A DNA stretch of 15,706 nucleotides, from the NCBI GenBank assembly GCA_016932965.1, contig JAFGBW010000143.1:1-15706 (forward strand), given 5' to 3'. Below are positions 1-7,834 of the stretch, piece by piece. The notes under the pieces are model-generated. The model had not been told where the DNA came from. It saw only the letters and a list, made by a program, of their open reading frames with translations, and made no database searches. Numbering within the stretch: position 1 is the stretch's first letter; the number at the start of each line of letters is the position of its first letter. The DNA is from Candidatus Auribacterota bacterium. GTDB lineage: Bacteria > Auribacterota > JAFGBW01. The translations under genes and the position numbers were made by a program.

Positions 1-438
1 GACTGGCACCTGAATGAATATTATTTTCATCAGGGCCTGCAAAGGCTGGTGAGGGATCTGAATTTACTCTATAAAAAAGAACCGGCTCTTTACGAAGTGG
101 ATTTCCGGCCGTCAGGATTCGAATGGATCGACTGTTCTGACTGGGAAAGCAGCATGGTTTCGTTTATCCGCTGGTCAAAAAATTACAAAACTTTCATCAT
201 GGTCGTATGCAATTTCACGCCCGTCTTGCGTGACAATTACCGGGTGGGAGCTCCTTTTAAAGGATGGTACAAAGAAATCTTAAATTCAGATGCGGAAATG
301 TATGGCGGGGGCAATAAGGGAAATTACGGCCGCATCCATACTGATGATATTCCCTGGATGAACCGGCCATGTTCCTTAAACCTGACCATTCCTCCATTGG
401 GGGTCTTGTATCTGAAAATGGATAAAAATCCACAATAG
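1..438 (+). CDS. glgB: 1,4-alpha-glucan branching enzyme, C-terminal part (5' end outside window)
   Basis: The open frame runs from the first base to a TAG stop, giving 145 residues. They match from memory the C-terminus of bacterial GlgB: a HQGLQRLVRDLN helix, a GFEWIDCSD segment, a VVCNFTPVLRDNYRVG strand, a GGGNKGN turn and a PPLGVLYLKM end. This covers the end of the GH13 barrel and the all-beta alpha-amylase C-terminal domain. The catalytic residues lie upstream of the window. GlgB makes the alpha-1,6 branches of glycogen in the cytoplasm. A GTG at 49 is an internal codon and not the true start. The next gene begins 11 nt after the stop, so the two are probably co-transcribed. Confidence 0.95.
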   Translation, partial: DWHLNEYYFHQGLQRLVRDLNLLYKKEPALYEVDFRPSGFEWIDCSDWESSMVSFIRWSKNYKTFIMVVCNFTPVLRDNYRVGAPFKGWYKEILNSDAEMYGGGNKGNYGRIHTDDIPWMNRPCSLNLTIPPLGVLYLKMDKNPQ

Positions 439-449
439 GTCTGTCCATC

Positions 450-1652
450 ATGAATGTGGATCTGATGCGAGGAATTGATTACTGGCTGGGAATCCCCATG
501 TGTTTCATCATGACTTTATTCTGCCGCCTCAGGGATGTGTTCATCCCGGATTCGGGCGACATCAAAAATGTTTTATTCATCGAATTGTCTGAAATGGGAA
601 GCGCTGTGCTGGCCGACCCTGCCATGCAAAAAGTCAAAAAAGAAACCTCCGCAAACCTCTTTTTCCTGATTTTCAAACGAAATAAAGACAGTCTGAAACT
701 CCTTGCCACCGTGCCGGACAACCAGATATTTTCCATTCGTGAAAACTCTATTATACTCCTGGTGTGGGACTCATTCCGTTATTTCTTCTGGTGCCGAAAA
801 AACCGGATCGACACCGTGGTCGATTTGGAGCTTTTTTCCAGATACACCGCTTTACTGAATGCCTTTTCAGGGGCCGGAAAGCGGGTGGGTTTTCATGTTT
901 TTTTTCAGGAAGGACTCTACCGGGGGAATTTATTGACACACAAGGTCCTGTATAATCCCCACATCCATATAACAAAAAATTATCTGTCTCTGGTTCATGC
1001 CCTTCTTTCCGAGAAAAAGGATACCCCTTTTTCAAAAACAGCCATTCCGGAAACTGAAATACAAAAACTCATGGTTTCCCCTGAACAAAAAAACCGTATG
1101 GAGGAGCTCATTCTTAAGCATGCCCCTCTTTTTCAAACAGGGAAAAACAGGCTCGTCCTGGTCAATGCCAATGCCAGTGAACTCTTGCCGCAGCGAAAAT
1201 GGCCGATGGAATATTACGAAGATCTGATCAAATGCATCCTGGATCATTTTAAAGATATCTATGTTTTTCTGACCGGATCTGGGGCAGAATGGAATGAACT
1301 TGAAGAATTAAAAAGAAACGTGAATCATTCCAACTGCATCAATTTTGCGGGAGCGGTGCCCTTGACAGATATTCCTGTTTTATACGAACTTTCCCACTGC
1401 ATGATCACGAACGATTCAGGTCCGGCGCATTTTGCCTCAGTGACCAACATGAAAACTTTTGTCCTATACGGACCGGAAACTCCCAGACTATACGGAGCTC
1501 TGGGAAACACAACAGCCATTTATGCAGAACTGGCCTGTTCTCCATGTGTGAATGCCTTCAATCACAGAAAAACGCCGTGCCTTGATCCTGTTTGTCTGAA
1601 AACCATCCGGCCTGAAAAAGTCTTTAACTTGATCAAACCATCTTTGGAATAG
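450..1652 (+). CDS. Glycosyltransferase family 9 (heptosyltransferase-like)
   Basis: The 400-residue product resembles GT9 ADP-heptose:LPS heptosyltransferases. An N-terminal hydrophobic stretch (about residues 10-26) precedes a KNVLFIELSEMGSAVLADPA strand-loop, the usual GT9 N-terminal Rossmann entry. The C-terminal domain carries the family motif NDSGPAH (residues 321-327), followed by VLYGPETP. Four cysteines near the end (ACSPC, then two more) are frequent in a GT9 subgroup. These enzymes usually add sugars to lipopolysaccharide core at the inner face of the inner membrane. The exact donor and acceptor cannot be read here. No strong ribosome site precedes ATG 450. ATG 465, five codons in, is a reasonable alternative because relatives often start just before the RxxDYWLG segment. 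The position 11 nt after glgB suggests an operon. Confidence 0.9.
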   Translation: MNVDLMRGIDYWLGIPMCFIMTLFCRLRDVFIPDSGDIKNVLFIELSEMGSAVLADPAMQKVKKETSANLFFLIFKRNKDSLKLLATVPDNQIFSIRENSIILLVWDSFRYFFWCRKNRIDTVVDLELFSRYTALLNAFSGAGKRVGFHVFFQEGLYRGNLLTHKVLYNPHIHITKNYLSLVHALLSEKKDTPFSKTAIPETEIQKLMVSPEQKNRMEELILKHAPLFQTGKNRLVLVNANASELLPQRKWPMEYYEDLIKCILDHFKDIYVFLTGSGAEWNELEELKRNVNHSNCINFAGAVPLTDIPVLYELSHCMITNDSGPAHFASVTNMKTFVLYGPETPRLYGALGNTTAIYAELACSPCVNAFNHRKTPCLDPVCLKTIRPEKVFNLIKPSLE

Positions 1653-1654
1653 AA

Positions 1655-1693
1655 AGGCCGCTTTCTAAAATAGACATGGCCTCGTATTTTTTT
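1655..1693 (+). terminator. Possible weak intrinsic terminator after the GT9 gene
   Basis: AGGCC (1655-1659) can pair with GGCCT (1678-1682) across an 18-nt loop, and seven T residues follow at 1687-1693. A second small hairpin, TAGAAAG/CTTTCTA with a GCCG loop (1650-1667), overlaps the stop codon. The stem is short and the T-run is 4 nt away, so this is only a candidate. Confidence 0.25.
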
Positions 1694-1720
1694 GAATCAA
1701 AGAATAAATTTTAGTAATAT
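1692..1720 (+). promoter_or_regulatory. Predicted sigma-70-like promoter for the coiled-coil and PilZ-like genes
   Basis: A -35 element TTGAAT (1692-1697), an exact 17-nt spacer and a -10 element TAATAT (1715-1720) lie in an AT-rich stretch about 75 nt upstream of the next start codon. Each box matches consensus at four of six positions. Transcription would begin near 1727. Confidence 0.5.
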
Positions 1721-1795
1721 TCTTAAATAGCATGCTCAGGGAGAACACAAACAAATCATAACGATCCTCCAATCAGGACTTGAACTAGATCATCC

Positions 1796-2674
1796 ATGAA
1801 TGTTCCCATTAACATATTCGAAAAATCCTTGTCTTGGATAAAACAGGCCAAAAAAGGCGTTGTATCCCAGATCCACGTACGAAAATTAAAAAAAGCTTTA
1901 TCTCCCCTGCAGGAAAAATGGAACGCCTCTCTGACTGAGTTAGGACGGGCTTATGTTCAAGCGAACCGTCATCAAATAGACGATTTCAAAAAATGGCATA
2001 TTCCTTCCCTCCTCAGCCAGAACGATTTTATTGAAGACCAAATCATCAAGCAGGAACAAATCCTGGACCAGCAAAAAGAACAATTGAAAGTCAAGGCCGA
2101 AACGCTGCGTAAAACCATCAAGAAAAAGAGTCAGGATTTGAAAGCCAAAAAAATACGTTGCGAAGTGGCGAACCGTGACCAGTTTTACGAGAATAAAATT
2201 AAAAAAGTAGAAAAATCCATTACGGAAACAGAAAAAAGAAAAAAACGTGCGCAGGAATACAGGACGTTTGCGCCTATTCCTTTATTAGAAAATGAAAAAA
2301 GCAAGCTGAAACGTCAATTTGAGCATTTGAGGGAGATTCTTTTCCGCAAGGAACAAAATGTTTCCATGATGACCAGGGAATTAAAAGAAGCCAATGAAGA
2401 AGTCAACCGTCTTTCTGTAGAATTGAATGAATATCTGAAGGAGATGGAATCATTGAACTCAAATGACAACATAACCATTAAAAAAATAAAAGAGCTGAAA
2501 AAGAAAAAAAGCGCCTTTCAAGAGGCTTTGGATCAGGCTTTTTTTCAGCTGGGACAGTTTTTACAGGAAAAGGTTGAGTGTCCTGATTCATTACAGCCGC
2601 TGATTAAAAAGATCGACCTGATCAAAAATGAGATGAACACATTGACAACCCAGATGGGTTCTTTACTTGAATGA
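1796..2674 (+). CDS. Lysine-rich coiled-coil protein of unknown function
   Basis: I do not recognise a family. The 292-residue product has no signal peptide and no membrane segment, so it is probably cytoplasmic. It is rich in Lys, Glu and Gln. Residues about 75-170 and 178-255 read as long amphipathic helices, with runs such as KQEQILDQQKEQLKVKAETL and KEANEEVNRLSVELNEYL. They are interrupted by a short proline-containing break (FAPIPLLENEK). The N-terminus (about 1-70) is helical but less regular. ATG 1796 is chosen because it opens the frame; its ribosome site is weak. The PilZ-like gene begins 26 nt after the stop, so the two probably share a transcript just ahead of the Tad operon. A scaffold or adaptor role is conceivable but not shown. 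Confidence 0.75.
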   Translation: MNVPINIFEKSLSWIKQAKKGVVSQIHVRKLKKALSPLQEKWNASLTELGRAYVQANRHQIDDFKKWHIPSLLSQNDFIEDQIIKQEQILDQQKEQLKVKAETLRKTIKKKSQDLKAKKIRCEVANRDQFYENKIKKVEKSITETEKRKKRAQEYRTFAPIPLLENEKSKLKRQFEHLREILFRKEQNVSMMTRELKEANEEVNRLSVELNEYLKEMESLNSNDNITIKKIKELKKKKSAFQEALDQAFFQLGQFLQEKVECPDSLQPLIKKIDLIKNEMNTLTTQMGSLLE

Positions 2675-2700
2675 GGAAAATGAGTTAAGGAGCACATCCA

Positions 2701-3039
2701 TTGAAAAACAACCGAAAAATTGAACGAATCCACCTCGTGGATTATCTTCATGTGTTGGACAGCAGCAATGACCGTCTTGTCGGCTATCTTCTTGATATTC
2801 ATTTACATGGATTGATGCTTGCTGGATTGGAGCCCATCAAAGCAGACTCCCTGTTTCACTTGAAAGTGATGCTGCCGGAAGACATCCAGGGGAAAAGTCA
2901 TTTTCCAATTGAGGCGTCCTGCCGATGGTGTAAAAAAAACTCTAAAGAGGACTGGTATGACATCGGATTTAAAATCATCCAGATAGCAAGGGAGGATATA
3001 GAAATTGTCCGTACCTTCCTGCCCGACTCTTATTTTTAA
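2701..3039 (+). CDS. Small PilZ-domain-like protein
   Basis: The 112-residue product has the layout of a stand-alone PilZ domain. An N-terminal R5-x-x-x-R9 motif (RKIER) is followed by a beta-strand and D32-I-H-L-H-G37, matching the canonical D/NxSxxG motif except that the Ser is His. Further strands follow: SLFHLKVMLPED, EASCRWCKK and WYDIGFKII. PilZ domains bind cyclic di-GMP and control motility, polysaccharide export and pili. The Ser-to-His change could weaken or alter binding. The start is TTG at 2701, supported by AAGGAG at 2687-2692 with normal spacing and by the RxxxR motif directly after it. The gene follows the coiled-coil gene by 26 nt and precedes the Tad operon, which makes a regulatory link plausible. 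Confidence 0.7.
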   Translation: MKNNRKIERIHLVDYLHVLDSSNDRLVGYLLDIHLHGLMLAGLEPIKADSLFHLKVMLPEDIQGKSHFPIEASCRWCKKNSKEDWYDIGFKIIQIAREDIEIVRTFLPDSYF

Positions 3040-3070
3040 CCTGACTTCAAGATAATTCCTTGTTTCCCTG

Positions 3071-3099
3071 TTGCCGATTTCTTCATAAAAAGGTATGAT
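3071..3099 (+). promoter_or_regulatory. Predicted promoter of the FHA-Tad operon
   Basis: TTGCCG (3071-3076) and TATGAT (3094-3099) are separated by exactly 17 nt, in the 110-nt gap between the PilZ-like gene and cpaB. The -10 box differs from consensus at one position. Transcription would begin near 3106, leaving a leader of about 44 nt with AGGAG at 3136-3140, 9 nt before the cpaB start. Confidence 0.6.
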
Positions 3100-3149
3100 C
3101 GACCTCAATTCTTAATCTTAATAAGCATTATATCCAGGAGTTTGAAACT

Positions 3150-4001
3150 ATGAAAAAAATATTGCCGTTGATTGTAGCCGTAGTATTAGGCCTGGTGGCT
3201 GTGTTAGGCGTTCAAAATTATTTAAAGAAAAAAGATGAAGAATACAGGGAAAAAGTCCGGCCTAAACAGGTGATCGTGGCTCAGCGCAATATCAAATCCG
3301 GTGAACAGCTGACTCTGGATATTCTCGCCATACGGGAATTTCCTGAAGCCATGCTGCCGGAAAACGTCGTGACATCCCAGGACAAGGATTCCGTGCTGTA
3401 TCAGCCTGTTTCCCGTGATTTTTCACAAGGCGAACCTTTGCTCTGGACGTACCTTGGCACTCCCAAAGCGGCCAAAGCCATGTCGCAAGTCATTCGGGCT
3501 GATGAGCGCGCCATCACTATTTCCGTTGATAATGTGGCAGGAGTGGATGGATATATCCAGCCTAACGACCGGGTAGACATCTATGTCTCGATCAAAATTC
3601 CCGATACCAAAAAACAGCAGGTTCCCACCAAGGATAGCGAACAAGTCACAATGATTGATGTGGATACCCTCAAACCCGTGACCTTTATTCTGCTTCAAAA
3701 TGTCACGGTTCTGGCAACAGGATCCTCTTTTTTCCAGGAACAGGTTGCGACCGATCATGAATATCATTCCGTGACTCTCGCAGTGACGCCCATGGAAGCG
3801 GCATTAGTCAAATTCGCAAGTGAAAACGGCTCGCTCTGTCTTGCGTTGCGCAACAGTCAGGATTTCGGGGAAGCATCCAAAGTCGAAATCATCGAAATGA
3901 ATACCATTTTGGACTTGGCCAAACTTCGCGAACTACAGGAAGACCGTAAAAAAAGAGTCGAAGTCTATCGTCAGGGAAAAATGCAGGTCGTGGAACGTTA
4001 A
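3150..4001 (+). CDS. cpaB: Flp pilus assembly protein CpaB/RcpC
   Basis: The 283-residue product has the CpaB architecture. A single N-terminal membrane anchor (residues 4-21) is followed by a SAF domain (about 38-101, with VIVAQRNIKSGEQLTLDIL and REFPEAMLPENVV) and a CpaB/RcpC domain (about 112-238, with ITISVDNVAGVDGYIQPNDRVDIYV). CpaB is a periplasmic, membrane-anchored part of Tad/Flp machines that is thought to work with the secretin. The length is near the family norm. ATG 3150 has a good AGGAG 9 nt upstream. It is the first gene of the operon and lies 15 nt before the secretin gene, with the GA-rich ribosome site of the latter in between. Confidence 0.92.
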   Translation: MKKILPLIVAVVLGLVAVLGVQNYLKKKDEEYREKVRPKQVIVAQRNIKSGEQLTLDILAIREFPEAMLPENVVTSQDKDSVLYQPVSRDFSQGEPLLWTYLGTPKAAKAMSQVIRADERAITISVDNVAGVDGYIQPNDRVDIYVSIKIPDTKKQQVPTKDSEQVTMIDVDTLKPVTFILLQNVTVLATGSSFFQEQVATDHEYHSVTLAVTPMEAALVKFASENGSLCLALRNSQDFGEASKVEIIEMNTILDLAKLRELQEDRKKRVEVYRQGKMQVVER

Positions 4002-4016
4002 GGAGAAGAGGAGAAA

Positions 4017-5219
4017 ATGAAAAAATTTTTTCTATTGCTTCTGGCCGGATGGATATCAGCATCTTTTCCGGTTTTTGGCGGTAATGTAAAAAAAGAAAAT
4101 GTCTCATTGGGTTCAAACGAAGAAAAAATCATCACCATAACGAATCTAAAAGGGATCTCCAATGCCGGAGACATCGTTGAAACCGTACTGTTAAAAGACG
4201 GGGATTCGGTCATGTTTCGAGGCATACACTGGGGAGATACCCAGGTGACGGCGTGGGATGAATCAGGAAATCAGTGGATTTATTATATTCACGTTGAGGT
4301 CCCGAAATTCATCAAGGAACTTCAGGGCTTTTTGGAGGACATCGAAGGGGTGAACGTCAATTTCCTTGGAAAGGATGCCGTTGTCGAAGGGCAATTGTTG
4401 CGAAAAAGCGACATCAACCGTTTGAATCAGATATTAGCGAATTATCCCCAGGTCAAAAATATGGTGAGCCTGAACGTTGTCAAGTCAGATGAACTGCTCC
4501 TGGATGCTGTCAAAGCCGAGATTTACGATCCCAATGTGAGATGCAATTTTTTAGGCAGCGGCCTGATGATGGAGGGGACGGTTTTGTCTCCCCAGCTCAA
4601 ATCAGCGAATGAATCAGCAGCTAAATTCTATTTTCCTTCCATTTATCCGGCTCTCAATATAGCGCTACCGGACTTTTCTTTTAGCCTGGAATGGATAGGA
4701 ATGAAAATTCCGGATAGCCAAACAACAGACTCCTCCTTTTCCGCCTTTATTCAGGGCGTGAAAAAACAAAACATGAAAAAATTGATCCCCTATACTTTTT
4801 TTACGGTAAAAAATCATGAACAGATGCTCACTCTGATTTCCGAATCCGGGCAATCCCGCATTCTATCTCAGTCAAAGTTGAATGTCCAAAGCGGGAATAA
4901 AAATGCCTGGGAAGAAAAAAATCCGAACGGCTTCAATTTTACGGCAGAACTTCAGCCTACTATCATGGATGACAATCGTGTGGATTGCCGGATAACTCTG
5001 ACGCTTACCAGCGCCGGAACCAATCTGGTCTGGCAGACATGCCGTCTGGTGTTCAACAAGGGACAAAGCATTGCTATTACCGGATTGCGGCAAATGCTGG
5101 AATCCTCCCTTGGGGATAAAAAAGAAATACTGAAAAATTCCGCTGTCCTTTCCGCCATTTCATCCTCAAATGAGGAAATCATCCTGATTTTAACCCCTGA
5201 ATGGAGCGCGAGACAATAA
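4017..5219 (+). CDS. cpaC: Divergent, shortened CpaC/RcpA-type secretin
   Basis: A signal peptide (about residues 1-21) is followed by a pilus-type N-terminal domain (about 30-95, ending in DTQVTAWDESGNQWIYYIHVEV) and a BON-like module (about 98-155). The C-terminal half retains parts of a secretin core: SRILSQSKLNVQSGNK (280-295), FTAELQPTIMDDNRVDCRITL (308-328) and KGQSIAITGL (348-357). It ends with EEIILILTPEW. The usual secretin signature between these last two blocks, with its VPxLGDIPxLGxLF pattern, is absent; a short segment around KNSAVLSAIS takes its place. At 400 residues it is shorter than typical CpaC. The family forms the outer-membrane channel of Tad machines. Whether this member still forms a gated pore is uncertain. 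The GGAG-rich site at about 4002-4013 supports ATG 4017. Confidence 0.8.
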   Translation: MKKFFLLLLAGWISASFPVFGGNVKKENVSLGSNEEKIITITNLKGISNAGDIVETVLLKDGDSVMFRGIHWGDTQVTAWDESGNQWIYYIHVEVPKFIKELQGFLEDIEGVNVNFLGKDAVVEGQLLRKSDINRLNQILANYPQVKNMVSLNVVKSDELLLDAVKAEIYDPNVRCNFLGSGLMMEGTVLSPQLKSANESAAKFYFPSIYPALNIALPDFSFSLEWIGMKIPDSQTTDSSFSAFIQGVKKQNMKKLIPYTFFTVKNHEQMLTLISESGQSRILSQSKLNVQSGNKNAWEEKNPNGFNFTAELQPTIMDDNRVDCRITLTLTSAGTNLVWQTCRLVFNKGQSIAITGLRQMLESSLGDKKEILKNSAVLSAISSSNEEIILILTPEWSARQ

Positions 5220-5221
5220 CG

Positions 5222-6871
5222 ATGCCTGGTCCTTTTTATCTCATTCCCTTAAATGATCCTGAAGGCAGAGGCATGGCACCTATCCTGGTGGAAAAGGAAA
5301 TCATAGCAGGAAGAGACGAAAAAAATTTTCTGGTTCTTCATGATTCCAATGTTTCCAGAAAACATGTGCGTTTTGAAGCCACAAATGACGGACTGTTGAT
5401 TGAAGATTTGAAAAGCGCGAACGGAACTTTCATCAATAACAACCGCATTCAAAAAAAATTAGCCAATCCGGGTGACGTCATCGAGATCGGGCCATACCGG
5501 TTCAGAATGCAGCAGGACATTTCTCCCGTAGAAAACGCCAAACCGTCGAAGCCGGAAATGGTGGCGACCCGCGCATTGGAGCTCTCGGACAGAGTTGTTC
5601 TATTTAAAACACGGATTCATGAAGAACTGCTCGGCCGGATGGATTTAAAACGCCTTGAATTCGGCGATGATTCAAGCGAACTCCGGAAAAAAACCGAGGA
5701 AGCTGTCCGGCTTTTGCTGGCGGAAAAATCCGATGAACTCCGCGGCGAAGTAAACCCGGATCAGCTCTTACAGGAAATCATAGACGAGGCATTGGGATTG
5801 GGTCCGTTGGAAGATCTGCTGGCTGACCCGTCAGTCTCGGAAATCATGGTCAATCATAAGGATCAGATATACGTCGAGCAAAACGGAAAGCTGACCTTGA
5901 GTCCTAAACGGTTTATCAGCGAGGTACAAGTCCGCTCCGTCATTGAAAGAATCGTGGCCCCTTTGGGAAGAAGGATAGATGAAAGCTCTCCTTTAGTGGA
6001 CGCACGGTTGAAAGACGGAAGCCGTGTGAATGCCATCATTCCTCCGCTGGCCCTGAAAGGATCATCCATTACCATTCGTAAATTTTCAAAAAAACCCTTT
6101 GTGATTGATGATCTGATTCGTTTTGGAAGCATGAACCGTCACATTGCCGAATTTTTAAAACTGGCTGTGGAATACAGGAAAAACATCGTGATTTCAGGCG
6201 GAACCGGTTCCGGAAAAACAACGCTTTTAAATGTGGTGTCAGGTTTCATCCCGTCTGATGAAAGAATCGTCACCGTTGAAGATGCGGCGGAATTAAAACT
6301 GCCGCAGGATCATGTGGTTTCCTTGGAAAGCAGGCCGCCCAATATCGAGGGCAAAGGAGCGATCACCATTCGCGACCTCGTGAAAAATTGTCTCCGCATG
6401 CGTCCTGACCGTATTGTGGTCGGAGAATGCCGTGGCGCAGAAGCCCTGGACATGCTCCAGGCCATGAACACTGGTCATGACGGATCCCTGACCACCGGTC
6501 ACGCCAACACGCCGCGGGACATGCTGGCAAGATTGGAAACTATGGTGCTCATGGCAGGAATGGATTTACCCTCCCGAGCCATCCGTGAACAAATCGCGTC
6601 TGCTATCGCTATTATCGTTCAACAGTCCAGACTTGCTGACGGCAGCCGCAAAATTACTCATGTGACTGAAATCACGGGCATGGAAAACAATACTCTCACC
6701 ATGCAGGATATTTATCTATATAAACAAACCGGATTTAACGCACAGGGTAAAGTTGAAGGGTATTTCACGGCCACCGGCTGTGTTCCAAAATTCGTTGAAG
6801 AATTAAAATCCAGAGGGATTCCCGTTAATATGGATTTATTTGAAGAAAGCATTAATCCAAAACATTCATGA
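5222..6871 (+). CDS. cpaF: FHA-CpaF fusion: Tad secretion ATPase with N-terminal FHA domain
   Basis: The N-terminus (residues 1-100) is a FHA domain with its phosphothreonine-binding residues intact: G30-R31, S45-R46-K-H48 and N67-G68. The remainder is a CpaF/TadA-type ATPase. It has the CpaF N-terminal helical region (about 120-190), a [20 protein letters not shown] segment, Walker [10 protein letters not shown] (326-334), a Walker B region RIVVGECRG (397-405) and the [15 protein letters not shown] histidine region. CpaF hexamers power Tad pilus assembly or secretion at the inner membrane. I chose ATG 5222, which lies 2 nt past the secretin stop. ATG 5201 is possible (seven more residues, 19-nt overlap) but has no ribosome site, whereas GGAG/GAG sequences precede 5222. 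The FHA fusion suggests that ATPase docking or activity depends on protein phosphorylation. Confidence 0.93.
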   Translation: MPGPFYLIPLNDPEGRGMAPILVEKEIIAGRDEKNFLVLHDSNVSRKHVRFEATNDGLLIEDLKSANGTFINNNRIQKKLANPGDVIEIGPYRFRMQQDISPVENAKPSKPEMVATRALELSDRVVLFKTRIHEELLGRMDLKRLEFGDDSSELRKKTEEAVRLLLAEKSDELRGEVNPDQLLQEIIDEALGLGPLEDLLADPSVSEIMVNHKDQIYVEQNGKLTLSPKRFISEVQVRSVIERIVAPLGRRIDESSPLVDARLKDGSRVNAIIPPLALKGSSITIRKFSKKPFVIDDLIRFGSMNRHIAEFLKLAVEYRKNIVISGGTGSGKTTLLNVVSGFIPSDERIVTVEDAAELKLPQDHVVSLESRPPNIEGKGAITIRDLVKNCLRMRPDRIVVGECRGAEALDMLQAMNTGHDGSLTTGHANTPRDMLARLETMVLMAGMDLPSRAIREQIASAIAIIVQQSRLADGSRKITHVTEITGMENNTLTMQDIYLYKQTGFNAQGKVEGYFTATGCVPKFVEELKSRGIPVNMDLFEESINPKHS

Positions 6872-6899
6872 ACCAGATTAAAGCATTAAGGGTTTAAAT

Positions 6900-7787
6900 A
6901 TGGCTCATTCTCAATACTTCATCATGTATCTGGTACTTTTTGCCACCCTGATTTCGGTGATCATCTTTATATACGGAGCATGGAAAATCATCCAGATGCC
7001 CTATGGGAAATATGAAGAGAGATATCTCCAGGTCGCCTCAGGAAAATTAAACCAAATGTTCGTATTTCTTCCTCCGGAAGCTGTCCTTTACCTGAAATTT
7101 TCCGCTCTGTTTTTCGGTTTCCTGATATTTTATTATATTTTTTCAGGGGTTCAGTTCAAAATCGTACAATATGTTGTGGCAATTACGGCCAGCATTTGCG
7201 GATTCTTTCTTCCGGAATGGATCATGAACATGATGCAGAATAAAAGGCTGAATAAATTCGAATTACAGCTAGTAGAGGGTTTAACCACTCTCTCAAACTC
7301 TTTGAAAGCGGGTTTCAGTTTTCCCCAAGCTCTGGATCTTCTGGTTAAAGAAGGTACTCCACCTATTTCCCAGGAATTCGGCCTGGTCCTGAAAGAAAAT
7401 AAACTGGGAGTATCTCTGGAAGATGCCCTTGTGAATCTCACACGCCGTGTTGCCAGTGAAGATCTGGACCTGGTTGTCACTTCCGTTGTTCTCACACGGG
7501 AATTGGGAGGCAATCTTTCGACTATTTTCGAAAGACTGGCACATACTATCCGTGAGCGGCTGAAATTAAAAGGGAAAATCCAGGCTTTGACTTCCCAGGG
7601 TATCATGCAGGGCTGGGTCGTGGGACTCATGCCGGTAGGCCTAGGGGTCATGATTTCCGTCATCAGCCCTGACATGATGGACGCCTTTCTGGCTTCTATA
7701 GTCGGATGGATTCTAATCGGTCTCATCATCATCCTGGAAGTAATAGGGGCTTTCGTTATAAAAAAAATCGTAACCATTGATATATAA
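6900..7787 (+). CDS. tadB: Tad inner-membrane platform protein TadB
   Basis: The 295-residue product is a GspF/T2SF-family platform protein. Hydrophobic segments lie at about 6-27, 62-82 and 87-105, then 236-256 and 264-288. The cytoplasmic T2SF domain (about 120-235) reads LVEGLTTLSNSLKAGFSFPQAL, then ALVNLTRRVASEDLDLVVTSV and RELGGNLSTIFERL, the usual TadB pattern. With TadC it forms the inner-membrane platform on which the CpaF ATPase acts. An AAGGG site at about 6888-6892 precedes ATG 6900. The gene lies 28 nt after cpaF, which fits the operon. Confidence 0.94.
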   Translation: MAHSQYFIMYLVLFATLISVIIFIYGAWKIIQMPYGKYEERYLQVASGKLNQMFVFLPPEAVLYLKFSALFFGFLIFYYIFSGVQFKIVQYVVAITASICGFFLPEWIMNMMQNKRLNKFELQLVEGLTTLSNSLKAGFSFPQALDLLVKEGTPPISQEFGLVLKENKLGVSLEDALVNLTRRVASEDLDLVVTSVVLTRELGGNLSTIFERLAHTIRERLKLKGKIQALTSQGIMQGWVVGLMPVGLGVMISVISPDMMDAFLASIVGWILIGLIIILEVIGAFVIKKIVTIDI

Positions 7788-7834
7788 TAGTGAATGTTAA
7801 ACAGTGAAATGAATAGCAGATAGACAAAATATAA

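Noticed and set aside
3040-3149. A terminator between the PilZ-like gene and cpaB
   Set aside because: I see no GC-rich stem followed by T residues; the gap holds a promoter-like pair of boxes instead.
7151-7777. A 208-codon open frame on the minus strand
   Set aside because: It lies fully antisense to tadB, has a low-complexity Ser/Arg/Thr-rich translation and no family pattern, whereas the + strand frame is a clear TadB.
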